64,000 nt of DNA from Candidatus Scalindua sp. (GCA_031316155.1 JALDRB010000014.1:1-64000), one strand, 5' to 3'. Positions 25,484 through 37,253 are shown, numbered from the stretch's first letter. The notes: a model not told the origin generated them from the sequence alone. Numbers and translations are program-made.

Positions 25484-28343
25484 TTGAAGCAACTGATTCT
25501 ATTAGTCATCGTTCTTACTGTTTCAGGAAGGCATATGGATGCTTTTGCTGAAATCATTAGGCTGAATTCCATCGCCGATATCTGGCTCTCGGATGCGACG
25601 GTTAGTGAGCGAGATTCCAGCGCAGGAAAAAACACATGCTTTAAATTAAAGTCTATCCAGGAAATGGGAGCTATCCGTTTTGATGTCACCCCGGTTAAGG
25701 GCAAAAAAATAGAGTCCGTCAAACTTTATCTACGCATTAAAGGTAGAGATATGCTTCGGCACATACGGGTTTCCACAATCAGTCAGTCCTGGGAAGAGGG
25801 AACAGCCCGCTGGCCTTACTCGCGTGGTAACGGGGCAACGTTTAATCATGCTAATGCTGCTGACAAAAAACCATGGGCTTTTCCGGGGTCACAATTTTGT
25901 GACGTCATTATGGGTAACGGCAACACAATCACTACCTATGATGAGATCAAACGCATTGGCAGCGACTGGTTAAGCATCGATCTTACACATGAGATAATTT
26001 ATGCCATGATTACCAACAGCACTGACGGTCTTGCTGTCATGGATGGTGGAACAATTCTCCTATTTAACAATTTTGTGTACTCCTCAGATAAGAAAGATTC
26101 TGAACCATACATTGAAGTTGAAGTGGCTGATCTTATTGATAAAACTCCTGCACTACCGGAGGTAAAGGCGATTCCGGCCTACGAACACGCCAACATTGAA
26201 ACCGGTTCAATTATGATTTCTGTCAATGAGAAACCAGATGTGTTCTGCTGGAACATAAAGCTTAATGGTGAACCAGTTGACCGCTGGAAGATTCCCTTTC
26301 CACGCGCCATACAGAAAACAGGCCTGGAACAAGAGCATCTTTCAGCCAGATCAGCGACGAAAGATCCGATCAATTTTATCCTTCGAGATTTAATACCAGA
26401 AAAAGAGTATGAACTTGAAGTTGTTGCTATCAATTGCCTTGGTACCGCATCATCCCCGGCAATAGTACATGTAAAAGCTTCTCCTGAAAGAAAAGGAACA
26501 CCGAAGGCTCTACCTATAAACGAACCCCAGGGACCAAGCAAACCTCTGGATCTTGGTAATAATCTTGCGGTCTGGGCTGTACCGGATCTGGCTACAATAG
26601 ATCCTTTGACATCTCGATCAATTCACAGCGACCTTGCAGGCAGAGGTGACGGACACTCCACCAATTCAGTTTGGAACGGAAAGGAAGTTACTCTCCACGG
26701 TGCAAAAGGCGAATATGTTTCCTTCCAGATCGTAATGAAACGTAAAAGCAGAAATCAGCCGGTAGCCGGTATTAAGGTAATACCAAATGAACTGAGAAAT
26801 GGTTCAAGTTGTATCGGGGTTAATGAATACGAACTGTTTAATAATTGGTACTCCAGACCTGGCAAAGATGACCGCTGGTACCCCGCTTTTAATATTCCAC
26901 TGAAAAGCGATGAAACTATCCGGATCCCTGATGCCAAACGTGGACTCAACAATCAGGAAAACCAGACTGTGCTCGTCGATATTTACATTCCCGGAAATTC
27001 CGATCATGGGATTTACAGAGGTTCTATTGATGTTGAACAAGGAGAATCGAAGATAGCACTACCAATCGTAATCAAGGTATACGATTTTTCACTTCCTGAC
27101 AAGCTTAGCTTCTGGTGTGAGTTTAACTGCTACAATATTCCTCGAAATCACATTGATTATCATCGCCTTGCACATCAGAACCGATGCGTGTTTAATCCCT
27201 GGCGCTACCAACCCCTTGTAAAAGGAACCGGTAAAGCCTTGACACTTGGCTGGAACGATTATGACAGACAGGTAGGACCTCTTCTTTCGGGAGAAGCCTT
27301 TGAAAACAATCGACGCTCTGGCGTGCCTACTCCGGTAATGTATCTGCCTTTCGAGGACAGCTGGCCGACTTGTCTCACAAAGAGTACCTACAAATATAAT
27401 GGTCCTTGGGTAAGCCTTAAAGGCTTGAAATTGAACCGTAACGATCCGGTTTATCGTAATGCTGTGGCACAGCTTAATGAACACTATTTAAAGTCAGACT
27501 ACATAGGCAAATCTTTAAGCAGGGACTACCAGGAAGGTTTCGCCAGGGCAGTTATGCTTTTTGCTGAACACTTCAAAACAATGGGCTGGAACCAGACGGA
27601 AATGCAGTGTTTCTATGGAGGCAAGAAAACCCATCGGATCGACTACGGTTCGGAGATGTGGTGGCAAACAGATGAACCATTCCATTGGGATGATTGGTTG
27701 GCACTTCAGTTCTTTGATAATCTGTGGACAAAAACAATTTCAAAACACTCATGCAGATTTGTCTTTGTGGGTTGCCCGTGGCGACATTTCTCGACCTAAG
27801 TGGCAGGGAAAGGTTATGGATGGAGTAATGCAGGTTCAGTATGGGGGTATGGGTAGCGAACCCAACAATACTCGTTTACAGTTATTAAAGGATCAGACAG
27901 GCGTTATGATTCGTGATTACGGAGGTCTTGGATATGAGGGTATGAGCTACTCCCAGGCTATATCCACAGTCCTTAACGTGTATCTTTCCGGAGGAGACGC
28001 GTTTCTGCCCTGGCAAACCCTTGGTAATGATGACAGTTTGGATAAGAATAACACTACAACACTTTTCGTTCCAGGAGACCGTTTTGGACTTAGTGTCGTA
28101 GCAGACATGCGCCTTAAAGCTTTCCGTGCGGGTGAACAACTCATAGAATATTGTGTACTCCTTGCCAACAAGAAAAAGCTTTCCCGCGAACAGATCAGTG
28201 AATTCGTAAGTCAATTTTTTAAGTTGCATATGAAGCGTACCGATATAAATCCAGACAATGCCGATGCCAAACAGTCTCCTACCTTAATGGCATGGCAGAT
28301 CTCGGAATTGCGCAAACAATTGGCGAAAATCATCGAAGATTAA
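25484..28343 (+). pseudogene. Exported glycoside-hydrolase-like (DUF4091-type) protein, frameshifted near 27760
   Basis: The gene starts with TTG at 25484, right after the previous TAA, with AAGGAG upstream. A signal peptide (LILLVIVLTVSG...AFAE) is followed by a DNRLRE-like beta domain, an Fn3-like region near residues 210-330, a second beta domain and a large carboxyl region with WWQTDEPFHWDDWLALQFF near 724, typical of DUF4091 / GH123-like proteins. The frame ends at 27799, while homology continues in another frame from RGDISRPKWQGKVMDG to 28343 (GGDAFLPWQTLG). About 10 extra bases near 27755-27765 or an indel explain the break. Whole length would be about 950 residues. It is probably involved in polysaccharide binding or turnover in the envelope. 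Confidence 0.75.
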
Positions 28344-28390
28344 ATGGTGATGTTACTTACTAATTGGGGTTGACATAAACAAACCCGAAT

Positions 28391-29220
28391 TTATTCCTTA
28401 AACTTGAATAATACGACTTCCGGTGGCACCCCGAGCCGAAACGGAAAATTTGGTGATGTTCCTACGCCACTTGTAACATATAGTACCTTGTTCATATCCT
28501 GATAAGGCCATACATATGTACAGGATCTGGTTTTATTTTGATAATTTTCCAAAATATTTGGGCAAATAAATTTGTCCGCCGTGTGTGTCTCCTGATAGGA
28601 TCAAGACATTCTTGTTAGCATCTATATCACGATAAACAAGAGAGGTATGAGAGAGTATAATGTATGGGAATTCTTTAAGCATACTATTGACTATACTGGA
28701 ACCAGAAAGATGCTTTGAACCCATTGTAATACCCATAATAGCAAATTTCTTACCTCTATTTTCAGAAAGACCTGAAATTTCTTAAAAACTTAACTTGATG
28801 GTTTTCAGAGGAAATATGGTTCCTTCATTACGGCAAAGTTCGCAGGATATTTTTTGAAACAAAGCAGTCTGCATCACCCGGCATATACACCAATCGATGC
28901 GTTTAGTTGAGAAAGGTACTTTATAGCATTATCGTAACACTGTTTTGTTCTCTTCCATTCCAGAAAATCCCCGGTTAACAATATTAGGTCCGGTTTAATT
29001 TCATGTATGATTTTAAGAGACCGCTTTGCCGACGCAGTCCAATTAACTCCGATGTGTAGATCGCTTAGCAACACTATTTTCAAATCTTTAAATGTTAGGC
29101 AAACACTTTATTTTTTATTTCAACAATTTTAAGACTGGTTTGGCATGGCTCGATGAAAAAAGAATATAATACTATCAGTGTTACGCCTATAGCTATGATT
29201 GTTACGAGGTATACATTCAC
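28391..29220 (-). pseudogene. Metallophosphoesterase (YkuE-like), broken
   Basis: Minus-strand pieces line up in order: a membrane segment NVYLVTIIAIGVTLIVLYSF from 29220, LKIVLLSDLHIGVNW (metal motif 1), LILLTGDFLEW (motif 2), LILSGDTHGGQIYLP (motif 4, GDTHGGQ) and the typical end SGVGTSPNFPFRLGVPPEVV to the stop at 28391. They occupy several frames, with internal stops and missing core sequence around 28745-28870. The family hydrolyses phosphodiester bonds in lipids or nucleotides. This copy is decayed and lies between the exported protein and the exosortase. Confidence 0.8.
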
Positions 29221-29529
29221 TTTAACCGTATTTGCTCAACACAAAAATTTTAATTTTGAACAAAAATGTAAACAATGTTCATGTTAGGTGTTTTAACTGA
29301 CGTTTTGTCTAAGATCTCAGATAGGCCGATTATAAAAAGATTCTCTGTTTTTTAATAATATCAATCCCATGCTCATTGTATGTTTCGTTTTATTTCCGGA
29401 TTATGTGAAAGAGACAGCAAATGCTATGTTACAGAAATTGATTGAAACGGAAATAATTGTACCATACAATAGTACTGAATGAAATAATTATGAAACTAAG
29501 CTTTCTTTCTTATCTTAAAATTACCATAA

Positions 29530-30384
29530 TTGCTCTTTTTGATATTGATTTATTACAATACATTTATTTGGATGGAAGATAGATGGAGAAGTGCCAGTTC
29601 GTATTACTCACATGGATATCTTATTCCATTTGTTACCGGCTTCTTGATTTGGAAGAAACGAAAATGCCTTATTGAAACGACTTACAGTTCTTCCAAAGTG
29701 GGTATTCTATTATTTGTTACGGGTGTATGTGTACAAATTGTAAGTGCTTTTTTTCGTGTACACTTCACCTCAGGATTTTCTTTTATACTTGTTCTGCTTG
29801 GTATCGTATTTTATCTTTATGGTAATACTATTGGTAAAAAGTTATTGTTTCCTGTTCTTTTTCTTATCACTATGGTTCCGTTGCCACTCTCTTTCATAGC
29901 CGGTTTAAGTTTAAAATTAAAACTTTTTGCAGCCGGATGTGCAATGGGTATTATTAACATCATTGGTATTCCTGCTATTCAAGATGGTAGCAGTATATTT
30001 TTCAGCAACGCTTCATTTAGTGGTAGGAGATGTATATGTAGTGGGCTAAAATCACTGATAGCCTTAATATCTTTTGGTGCATTGTTTGCCTATACATCCA
30101 GTATCTCTAATTATATGAAGCCAATATTGTTTATTGCATCAATTCCATCAGCGCTTATAGCAAATATTATCAGGATTTTAATAGTCTGTTTAGTAGCAAA
30201 TAATTGGGGAAGTGAGGTGGCAGCTGGTTTAGTGCACGACCTGACAGGAGTACTCATTTTTGTAATCGCATTCATATTATTATTCTGTTTATGTATTGGT
30301 TTGCGTAAAGTGGACAAATTGTTTTTATGTAACCAAAACAGTATTCATATGTTTTCAGGAGAACAAGACGAATGCAAGATTTAA
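29530..30384 (+). CDS. Exosortase (transpeptidase for PEP-CTERM proteins)
   Basis: This integral membrane protein of about eight helices has the exosortase catalytic triad in order: Cys in RRCICSGLKSL (residue 170 from TTG 29530), Arg in ANIIRIL (215) and His in LVHDLTGVLIF (236). Exosortases cleave PEP-CTERM signals and transfer the protein to the envelope polymer. The TTG start has no good ribosome site. ATG 29490 would give MKLSFLSYLKITIIAL joining smoothly to ILIYYNTF if the T5 run at 29536-29540 were T4, so the true start is probably 29490 with a one-base indel. EpsI-like and TPR genes follow, as in known exosortase loci. Confidence 0.85.
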   Translation: MLFLILIYYNTFIWMEDRWRSASSYYSHGYLIPFVTGFLIWKKRKCLIETTYSSSKVGILLFVTGVCVQIVSAFFRVHFTSGFSFILVLLGIVFYLYGNTIGKKLLFPVLFLITMVPLPLSFIAGLSLKLKLFAAGCAMGIINIIGIPAIQDGSSIFFSNASFSGRRCICSGLKSLIALISFGALFAYTSSISNYMKPILFIASIPSALIANIIRILIVCLVANNWGSEVAAGLVHDLTGVLIFVIAFILLFCLCIGLRKVDKLFLCNQNSIHMFSGEQDECKI

Positions 30385-30720
30385 CTGATTATATAGTATG
30401 CCAGAATGTACTATTGAAGAATGGAATTTATAATTTTGAAATGGACTGAAACCTAACATAAGCAATTTTTACAAAAAACAATGCATAACCACCTCTTTAT
30501 CCCCTCCATGCCAGGCAGGGGAGGTGAATTGCGAAAGGTTGGTCTTTTGTCATTTGCTAGATGGTATAAGTTTACAGATAACCACTATATTTAAAAGATT
30601 AATACTATATAACGTTAGAAACCCTCGAGTCAGGTTTCAGTAATTTTGGTGTAAACCTTTCGCACGGCCGAAAGCTGAGAATGAGTAACAGAAAGGAGCT
30701 TTGTTCTGAATAAACGATAC
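30385..30720. other. Spacer with hairpins between exosortase and EpsI-like gene
   Basis: No gene is supported. A hairpin CCCCT / AGGGG is centred near 30510 and a second, CTTTCGCACGGCCGAAAG, at 30657-30674. AAGGAG at 30693-30698 lies 22 bases before ATG 30721 but only 7 bases before an in-frame CTG at 30706. Confidence 0.45.
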
Positions 30721-31338
30721 ATGATAATAATGGGCTTTCTTTTTGTGACCACAATTCTAACCTTACTATTATCTATCAACGAACCTTCACAGCAGAATAC
30801 AATTTATTCCAGACAGTTACCGGTGATAATTAATGGCTGGTATGGGGAAGATATTGAGGTTGATGATCGAACATTAGAAATTCTGGAAACCAATGACGTT
30901 TTAATGCGTCACTACAAAAAGGATACGAATCTCCCTATTGAACTTTGTATTGTATATGCGGATAATAACAGAAAGGTAGCCCATCCTCCGGAAGTATGTT
31001 ATGAAGGTGGAGGATGGTCATTAGAGGAGAAGCAACCTGTTTTACTTTCATTTAAATATGATAAGTTTCCTGAGTTCAGAGCAATAAGATTAGTTCTGGA
31101 GAAAGGTGAAGAAAAACTACTGGTCCTTTACTGGTATAAGTGTAATAGAGAGTATACGTACAATTATTACAGGCAACAAATTAATATTGTCATGAGTGAA
31201 ATAAAAACAGGCAAAAGTACCAGCGGCTTGATACGGCTATCAACACTGATTGTTAATAATGATGAACCTGGTGCCATGATGAGAATTCAAGAGTTTATCA
31301 TGGATATGTTACCATTTCTCACAAAACATCTTCCTTAG
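30721..31338 (+). CDS. epsI: EpsI-like exosortase-associated protein (DUF3485)
   Basis: The 205-residue protein has one N-terminal membrane helix (IIMGFLFVTTILTLLLS) and a periplasmic domain with GWYGEDIEVDDRTLEILET and the family signature AHPPEVCYEGGGW near 88, followed by LVLYWYKCNREYTYNYY. EpsI proteins accompany exosortases and are often fused to their carboxyl end; their role in export or processing is not firmly known. The nearest ribosome site favours an in-frame CTG at 30706, which would add NKRY to the start; ATG 30721 is the conventional choice. Confidence 0.85.
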   Translation: MIIMGFLFVTTILTLLLSINEPSQQNTIYSRQLPVIINGWYGEDIEVDDRTLEILETNDVLMRHYKKDTNLPIELCIVYADNNRKVAHPPEVCYEGGGWSLEEKQPVLLSFKYDKFPEFRAIRLVLEKGEEKLLVLYWYKCNREYTYNYYRQQINIVMSEIKTGKSTSGLIRLSTLIVNNDEPGAMMRIQEFIMDMLPFLTKHLP

Positions 31339-31670
31339 TCAAAACGTTTTTGAAGGCTACTTTTTTAAGATGTCGGAATGGTATATCTCATTCGAAGCGC
31401 GGAGGATTGAGGAATACAAAATGCAGAAAATGTTACTCAGCTATTCTTTGTATGTTAGTGACAATCTGTTGCATATTTATAGCCTGAGATAAATAAGTAT
31501 TGCATTTTACTTGATAAAGAAGAGTGTATATATGATAAATAATATAGGGGTCAAAAAATTTGATATAGTTTGTCATGTAGACAGAGATGAATGAATATGT
31601 TTGTAATACGACTATTTAAAACGGTTTATTTCATTTAAATAATGTAAACAGTTATCAAAAATTGTATGTT
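31339..31670. other. Spacer, no feature recognised
   Basis: This AT-rich gap of about 330 bases between the EpsI-like and TPR genes contains no frame or motif I can support, and no obvious terminator. Confidence 0.4.
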
Positions 31671-34600
31671 ATGAATACTTTGCAAACAAAACTAAAGGAA
31701 CGTAATCGCAAAAGCTGGAAATTCTGGTTAATATTTGTAGTTACACCAATTATTGTAGTAATACTTTCATCCCTGGCTCTATACGGTGTATTGTTGAGAA
31801 ATAGGATTTCTGGCAAACAAGGTATGGAAAAAGGGTTAATATATGCAAATTTGCATAGACACACCGAAGCTCTCGAAGAGTTTAAGAAGGAATTGATTAA
31901 GAACCCTGAGGATGCAAATATTCACTATTATATGGGGCGGTCATATTTCAGAATAAATGAGTACGACAAGGCGATATCAGAATTAAAGCTGGCAATTAAA
32001 ATCAGGCCTGATTTTGCCGATGCATACACCGAACTCGCAATCATTCATTTGACAACAGCTATAGAGCTGAGAAAACTTGGGAAAAGTGAATCAGTCGTTC
32101 AGGAAAAACTCTTAGAGGCAGGCGAGATTTGTAGAAACATAATAGAGAAAAATCCAGATTTAGCGCATGTCTATGTTCTGTTGGGAGACATTCATTCAGC
32201 GCAAGGTTTGAGTGAGGATGCTGTAAAATATTATGAAGAAGCGCTGAAGATTGACAATTCAGCCATTGATGCTCACATAGCACTGGTTAGATTATACATG
32301 CATAACGGTAAACAGGTTCTGGCGGAAAAGCAGTGTAATGTGGTCTTGTCAGTTATTGCACCCGATAATTACCAAATTAAGCTTCTTCTAAGCTCGATTT
32401 ACGAACAACAGGGTAAGTATGATGAATCCATTGAACAATTAAACCAAATATTGGAGAAAAAGCCTGAAGACGTAACAGCTCTCACGCAACTCTCGATTTT
32501 ATACCTCGAAACATCAAAGTATGATGAGGCATTGCGTGAGGCAGATAGGGTATTTAAGTTAGTACAATCCGTAAACTTACCTCCAGTAGTTTACTTTGTA
32601 AAAGGGAGTGTGTTGCTACAGAAGAAAGACTATACAAATGCAATTTCACAGTTGAGGAAAGCTACTGAAAAACTACCCCGGCTGGCACTTGCTCATTATT
32701 TTCTCGCCCTTGCCTTAGCAGAAAACAATCAAATAGAGGAGGCTAAGACAGAACTTAAAACAACCATAGACATTTCTCCAACATTCCTTCCGGCACAAAT
32801 AGGACTTGCAAGGTTGCTGACACGGAAGGGCTGGCACAAGGAATCAATTAAACTATGTGAGAATATATTGGAATTAGATCCCGAAAATGTAGAAGCCATG
32901 CAAATTATTGGTATGGCGAGCATAAAAGTTAAAGACTTTAAGACTGCTGAAAAACAATTTAAAGATATCCTGAAACTAAAACCATCTTTTGGTGATATCA
33001 ATCTGGCGTATTTGAGTCTTGAGTCCGGAAAATTGAGCAAATGTATACGCCAATGTGAAGCAATTATTAAGATAAACACCGAAGATGCCAATGCGTATGA
33101 CATTCTTGGACTTGCACACATAAGACGGGGTAATTTTGATAAAGGTATAGAACAATTTAAAAAGGCCATAGAAATTGACCCCTATTCTATAAACACCCAT
33201 ATAAATCTTGCTAAGGCGTATGTACTGGTCGGAAATAATAAAGACGCAACAAAATCATTGGAAAAGTTAATCTTTACTGACCCAAACAACATAAATGCAC
33301 GCATGATCCTGGCAAACATCTACATCAATGAAGGTAATATTGATGAATCCACAAAGACCCTTGAAAAGGTTTTGGATATAAGTCCTAGTTATACTCCGGC
33401 TTATTCATTAGCGACCCTATATTTATTACAAGGAAATATTGATGAAGCTATAGGCTTATTCAACAGAGCAATCAAAATTGACCCTGAAAACGCTCTCTTA
33501 TACACTGATTTTGCCGTTGCCTATCAGCAGATAAACAAACACCAGGCATCAATATTGTACGGTCAAAATGCGATTCAGCTAAATGAGGATATGCCTTCTT
33601 TCAGAATCATCATGACAAATTTGTACACAGCTGACGGAGAGATTTCTAAAGCAAAGGAACAGGTTAAATCAATTCTCATGCTAAACGATGATGAGAAAAA
33701 GGAGTATTCTGATCTAATAGACTTGTGCCAGAGAAACATTGAGAAAGGTAAGCAGGTAACTTTGTCCATTAATAAGGCAATAGTTGCAAGACAAAGAGGT
33801 TTTTTTCATTTTGCTATTAAGGAATTTACCAGTGCTTCAAAGATATTTCCAGAAAATATCATATCGAAAGTCTTCCTTGCGGACACGTATCTCTCTCTTA
33901 ATCAAAAGGAGCAGGCTATTAAGATGTATACTGAGATTATAATCAGTAAACCAGAATTCGTATCATCTTATGATTACCTCGGAAAAGCGTATCTCATCTC
34001 ACAAAAGCAGGATGAGGCAATTGGAACCTTCCAGAATTATATTAAACTGGATGATAAATCTGTGCCTGCTCGTTTGAACCTTGCAGGACTGCTTCTTAAA
34101 AAGGGTTCAACAGAAGATGCGGCCAGAATAATTGAAGAAGTTATAGGACTCGAACCAGAAAACTTAATAGCTCATAATTTATTGGGTAAAATTAACCTGG
34201 CAAATGAGAGATACGGAATGGCTGAGGAGGAATTTTCGAAGATCTTCAAATTTACCAGCGAAACAGATGAAGACCATCTTAATATAGCCAAGGTTAAATT
34301 TGCGCAAGGTGATTTTGATACATGTATTAAACATTGCAAAATTGGATTACGTTTAAACCCCTCAAACATCTCTTTACACAACATCCTGGGAGCGTCTTAT
34401 ATTAAGAAAGGGTTGTTAGAAAAAGCAGTAAATGAATTTAATACAATTATAGATATAAATTCTGATTTCATCCCCGCCTACCTTAACCTTGCTAATATAA
34501 ACCTGATGATTAACCAACCAGACATTGCAAGTCTGCTGTACAAAACTGCATTGAAGTTTGACCCGGATAACTTTGATGCACGCCTGGGTCTGGGAAATAC

Positions 34601-36014
34601 ATACGCACTCATGGATAACCATCAGGCTGCGATAGATGTATTTAATAATTCAGTAAGTAGTCATCCTGCTAAAGTTGAATTATACATTTCTTTAGCAAAG
34701 AGTTATATTGCATTGGATAAAAACAGTATGGCTATCGAAGAAGTTACGAAAGCACTCAATCTGGAGCCGGAAAATCAAACTGCTCGTTCCCTACTTTCAA
34801 AAATCCATATGATGAATGACAATATACCGGAATCAATTCATCAATTGAAAATGGCAATGTGTGAAAATCCTAAGTTCATAGATGCATACAATCTCGGCAT
34901 TCTCTATCTGGATAGTGGTCAATATGATAATTCAATTGCTATATACAAGCAGGGAGTTGAAAACTTTCCTGACAATACTTTGTTATGGTGTAATCTGGCA
35001 ATCGCCTATATTATGAAGGGATACGATAAAAACGCAGAGGAAGCCTGTTCGAAAGCTTTAACTATCGAACCAAATGATATCATACCCGGGTTGTGCATGG
35101 TCAACATACTTATGATGAAAGGAGAGTTTGAGGGTGCAATATCAAGCCTGCAGGGATTAAAGCAGCTTGACGATTCACAGAAAAAGAGATTTCTTGATTT
35201 AATAGAATTTTGTAATACCAACAAGAGTGAAACGCAAAAGGTTGTGAATCATTTAAGTCGCGCCATAGCATATTCTAATGACAAGTGGTTTAAGCGTGCA
35301 CTCAGAGAATACGATGCATTGTCAGAGATAGCTCCCGCCAATACTCTTGCTTATCATTCTCAGTCTGATGTGCTAATCATGATTGAAGAAGATGATAAAG
35401 CTCTGGAAATCTGTAATAAGATCATAGAACTGGAGCCAGAATCTTCAGCTGTCTATAACAAACTTGCCGGTATCTATAGCCGTATGGGGAAAACAGATGA
35501 GGCGAAAATTCAGTATGAGAAAGCAATAAATATCGACCCGTACAATGATGCCGCTTATTTGAATCTTGGCATTCTCCATGAATCAAGGGGGGATATCGGA
35601 GAGGCAATAGCATCTTATAAAAAAGTAATTGAATTACAACCATCATCACCAATTGCATACAACAATCTTGCATTTCTCTATGCAACGAATAAAGAAGAGA
35701 AATTGGAAGAGGCCCTGGTGCTTGGAAAAAAGGCAAAAGAGCTCGCCCCGGAGAATTCTGCCGTAATTGATACTCTTGGTTGGATATATTACCTGAATGG
35801 TTTGTTTGATGATGCAATAATAGAACTTGAAAAGGCGAAGAATTTGCTCCCCTGGAACCCTACCATACGTTATCACCTGGGAATGGCTTATTATAAGAAA
35901 AAACAACTGACACGGTCATTGTCTGAAATGGAGCAGGCGCTTAAAATAAGCAATACATTTCCGGAAGCAGAAGAGGCGAGACATATAATAGAAACAATCA
36001 GGATTTCACAGTAG
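31671..36014 (+). CDS. Very large TPR-repeat envelope protein
   Basis: The start is taken as ATG 31671 (a TTG lies 9 bases before). The product of about 1447 residues has one N-terminal membrane helix (FWLIFVVTPIIVVILSSLAL) and then at least thirty tetratricopeptide units, e.g. NIHYYMGRSYFRINEYDKAI and AAYLNLGILHESRGDIGEAI, running to the end. TPR proteins of this kind (PrsT-like) are a regular companion of exosortase polysaccharide loci, where they are thought to scaffold polymer assembly or protein export. It is longer than the usual 900-residue members. No catalytic domain is visible. It directly follows the exosortase/EpsI pair. Confidence 0.85.
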   Translation: MNTLQTKLKERNRKSWKFWLIFVVTPIIVVILSSLALYGVLLRNRISGKQGMEKGLIYANLHRHTEALEEFKKELIKNPEDANIHYYMGRSYFRINEYDKAISELKLAIKIRPDFADAYTELAIIHLTTAIELRKLGKSESVVQEKLLEAGEICRNIIEKNPDLAHVYVLLGDIHSAQGLSEDAVKYYEEALKIDNSAIDAHIALVRLYMHNGKQVLAEKQCNVVLSVIAPDNYQIKLLLSSIYEQQGKYDESIEQLNQILEKKPEDVTALTQLSILYLETSKYDEALREADRVFKLVQSVNLPPVVYFVKGSVLLQKKDYTNAISQLRKATEKLPRLALAHYFLALALAENNQIEEAKTELKTTIDISPTFLPAQIGLARLLTRKGWHKESIKLCENILELDPENVEAMQIIGMASIKVKDFKTAEKQFKDILKLKPSFGDINLAYLSLESGKLSKCIRQCEAIIKINTEDANAYDILGLAHIRRGNFDKGIEQFKKAIEIDPYSINTHINLAKAYVLVGNNKDATKSLEKLIFTDPNNINARMILANIYINEGNIDESTKTLEKVLDISPSYTPAYSLATLYLLQGNIDEAIGLFNRAIKIDPENALLYTDFAVAYQQINKHQASILYGQNAIQLNEDMPSFRIIMTNLYTADGEISKAKEQVKSILMLNDDEKKEYSDLIDLCQRNIEKGKQVTLSINKAIVARQRGFFHFAIKEFTSASKIFPENIISKVFLADTYLSLNQKEQAIKMYTEIIISKPEFVSSYDYLGKAYLISQKQDEAIGTFQNYIKLDDKSVPARLNLAGLLLKKGSTEDAARIIEEVIGLEPENLIAHNLLGKINLANERYGMAEEEFSKIFKFTSETDEDHLNIAKVKFAQGDFDTCIKHCKIGLRLNPSNISLHNILGASYIKKGLLEKAVNEFNTIIDINSDFIPAYLNLANINLMINQPDIASLLYKTALKFDPDNFDARLGLGNTYALMDNHQAAIDVFNNSVSSHPAKVELYISLAKSYIALDKNSMAIEEVTKALNLEPENQTARSLLSKIHMMNDNIPESIHQLKMAMCENPKFIDAYNLGILYLDSGQYDNSIAIYKQGVENFPDNTLLWCNLAIAYIMKGYDKNAEEACSKALTIEPNDIIPGLCMVNILMMKGEFEGAISSLQGLKQLDDSQKKRFLDLIEFCNTNKSETQKVVNHLSRAIAYSNDKWFKRALREYDALSEIAPANTLAYHSQSDVLIMIEEDDKALEICNKIIELEPESSAVYNKLAGIYSRMGKTDEAKIQYEKAINIDPYNDAAYLNLGILHESRGDIGEAIASYKKVIELQPSSPIAYNNLAFLYATNKEEKLEEALVLGKKAKELAPENSAVIDTLGWIYYLNGLFDDAIIELEKAKNLLPWNPTIRYHLGMAYYKKKQLTRSLSEMEQALKISNTFPEAEEARHIIETIRISQ

Positions 36015-36091
36015 GTGGATTGGATTTTAATCTCTTAGTAAAAAATGCCTCCTCAGTAGAATCTGTGGGTAATTGGAGGCTCTGGTAACTT

Positions 36092-37253
36092 TCAGGCGTA
36101 TGATATAAAAGCAACTTCTATTGATTTGAAAGTACGAAAACCAAAAGATCTTCTCGTCAGTTTAGCTTTAAGATTAAAACCTTCAACAACACTATTAGAT
36201 AGACGCTCTTTGACAGAAAAATAGTTCAATAAAAGCTCCTGGTGCTTACGTAAACGTTTGGCCACTTTCTTTATTTCAGGCAACCTTGATCTCCATAGCC
36301 CTCGTTGTCCAGGTTCTTAAGAACCTCTCCGGCACCATAGCGTGTTTTGTACGTCCAATGTTGAAACGCTTCTTTAAGTAAATAACAACGTACCGTCTTT
36401 AGATTATATTGAACAAGTTCACGTAGTTTTGCTAATTGCGATATCTTCTGGTTTCTTTTGTTCTTTAATAAACACCAACGAGATTTCTCAAGGATCGGTT
36501 CATAGCCATCTCGTTTTTAATTGTGCCGTCTCTACTCTGCGTGTTTCATCAACTGCATCATTGAGATATTTCATCACATGAAATCGATCGAGAATATGAA
36601 TAGCCTCTGGAGCTTTACGTTTTACAACCTTTAAATATGGTTTCCAAGAGATCACTGCAAATTGCCTTTAATTGTAGAACGTTCTTTGCCAAAACCAATA
36701 AAGAATCGCAACAAAGTTTTCGCTGATCTGCTCCGGCCTACAAATAACAATCTTTTACAGGCAGAGTCTATTTGATAAACCAATGTCAGATATTTGTGTC
36801 CTTTTAAATATTGTATCTCATCAATACCAATTGCGTTGATATTATCTAAGTTCCGATGCTTTAATCCATATGCAACAACATGTTCTACCGATTCAAATAC
36901 GTTTTCATGAGCACAATTGCCTGGCCACTTCTTGCCAGGAAAGATATTTTACTTAATGAGATAAAAATATCTTAAATGGCGTGCAGATAGGACTCTTTCC
37001 ATTGTACAGAATATGTTCTACGGTTACCCCATGTTGGGGGCAGCTTACTGTCGAGGTCTGTAAGTCCAACATAACCAGGTACCCCCACAGGGATAAAACG
37101 AAAACATCGTTCTTTTAGATGATCATAAGTTGGAGCAGCTTTCTTGCACTGACTACATAGGCCTTGTGATCCTTTGCGTTCTTTTACTTTGACCGTAATC
37201 CTGGTATTATTTAAAATAACTTTGCCGTAGATGAATCCATGACAGGATAACAT
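36092..37253 (-). pseudogene. ISL3-family transposase relic
   Basis: On the minus strand the amino part (37253 to 36972) has a zinc-finger region, GLCSQCKKAAPTYDHL with RCFRFIPVGVPGYVGL, and the carboxyl part (36283 to 36092) has LLNYFSVKERLSNSVVEGFN with KAKLTRRSFGFRTFKSIEVA, both typical of ISL3 DDE transposases. The middle is split among frames with stops. No terminal repeats could be identified with confidence. The element is dead. Confidence 0.8.

Noticed and set aside
30600..30720. Second riboswitch before the EpsI-like gene
   Set aside because: CGCACGGCCGAAAG looks superficially like a GEMM piece, but the GGCAAAC and GGACGCAAA blocks are missing.
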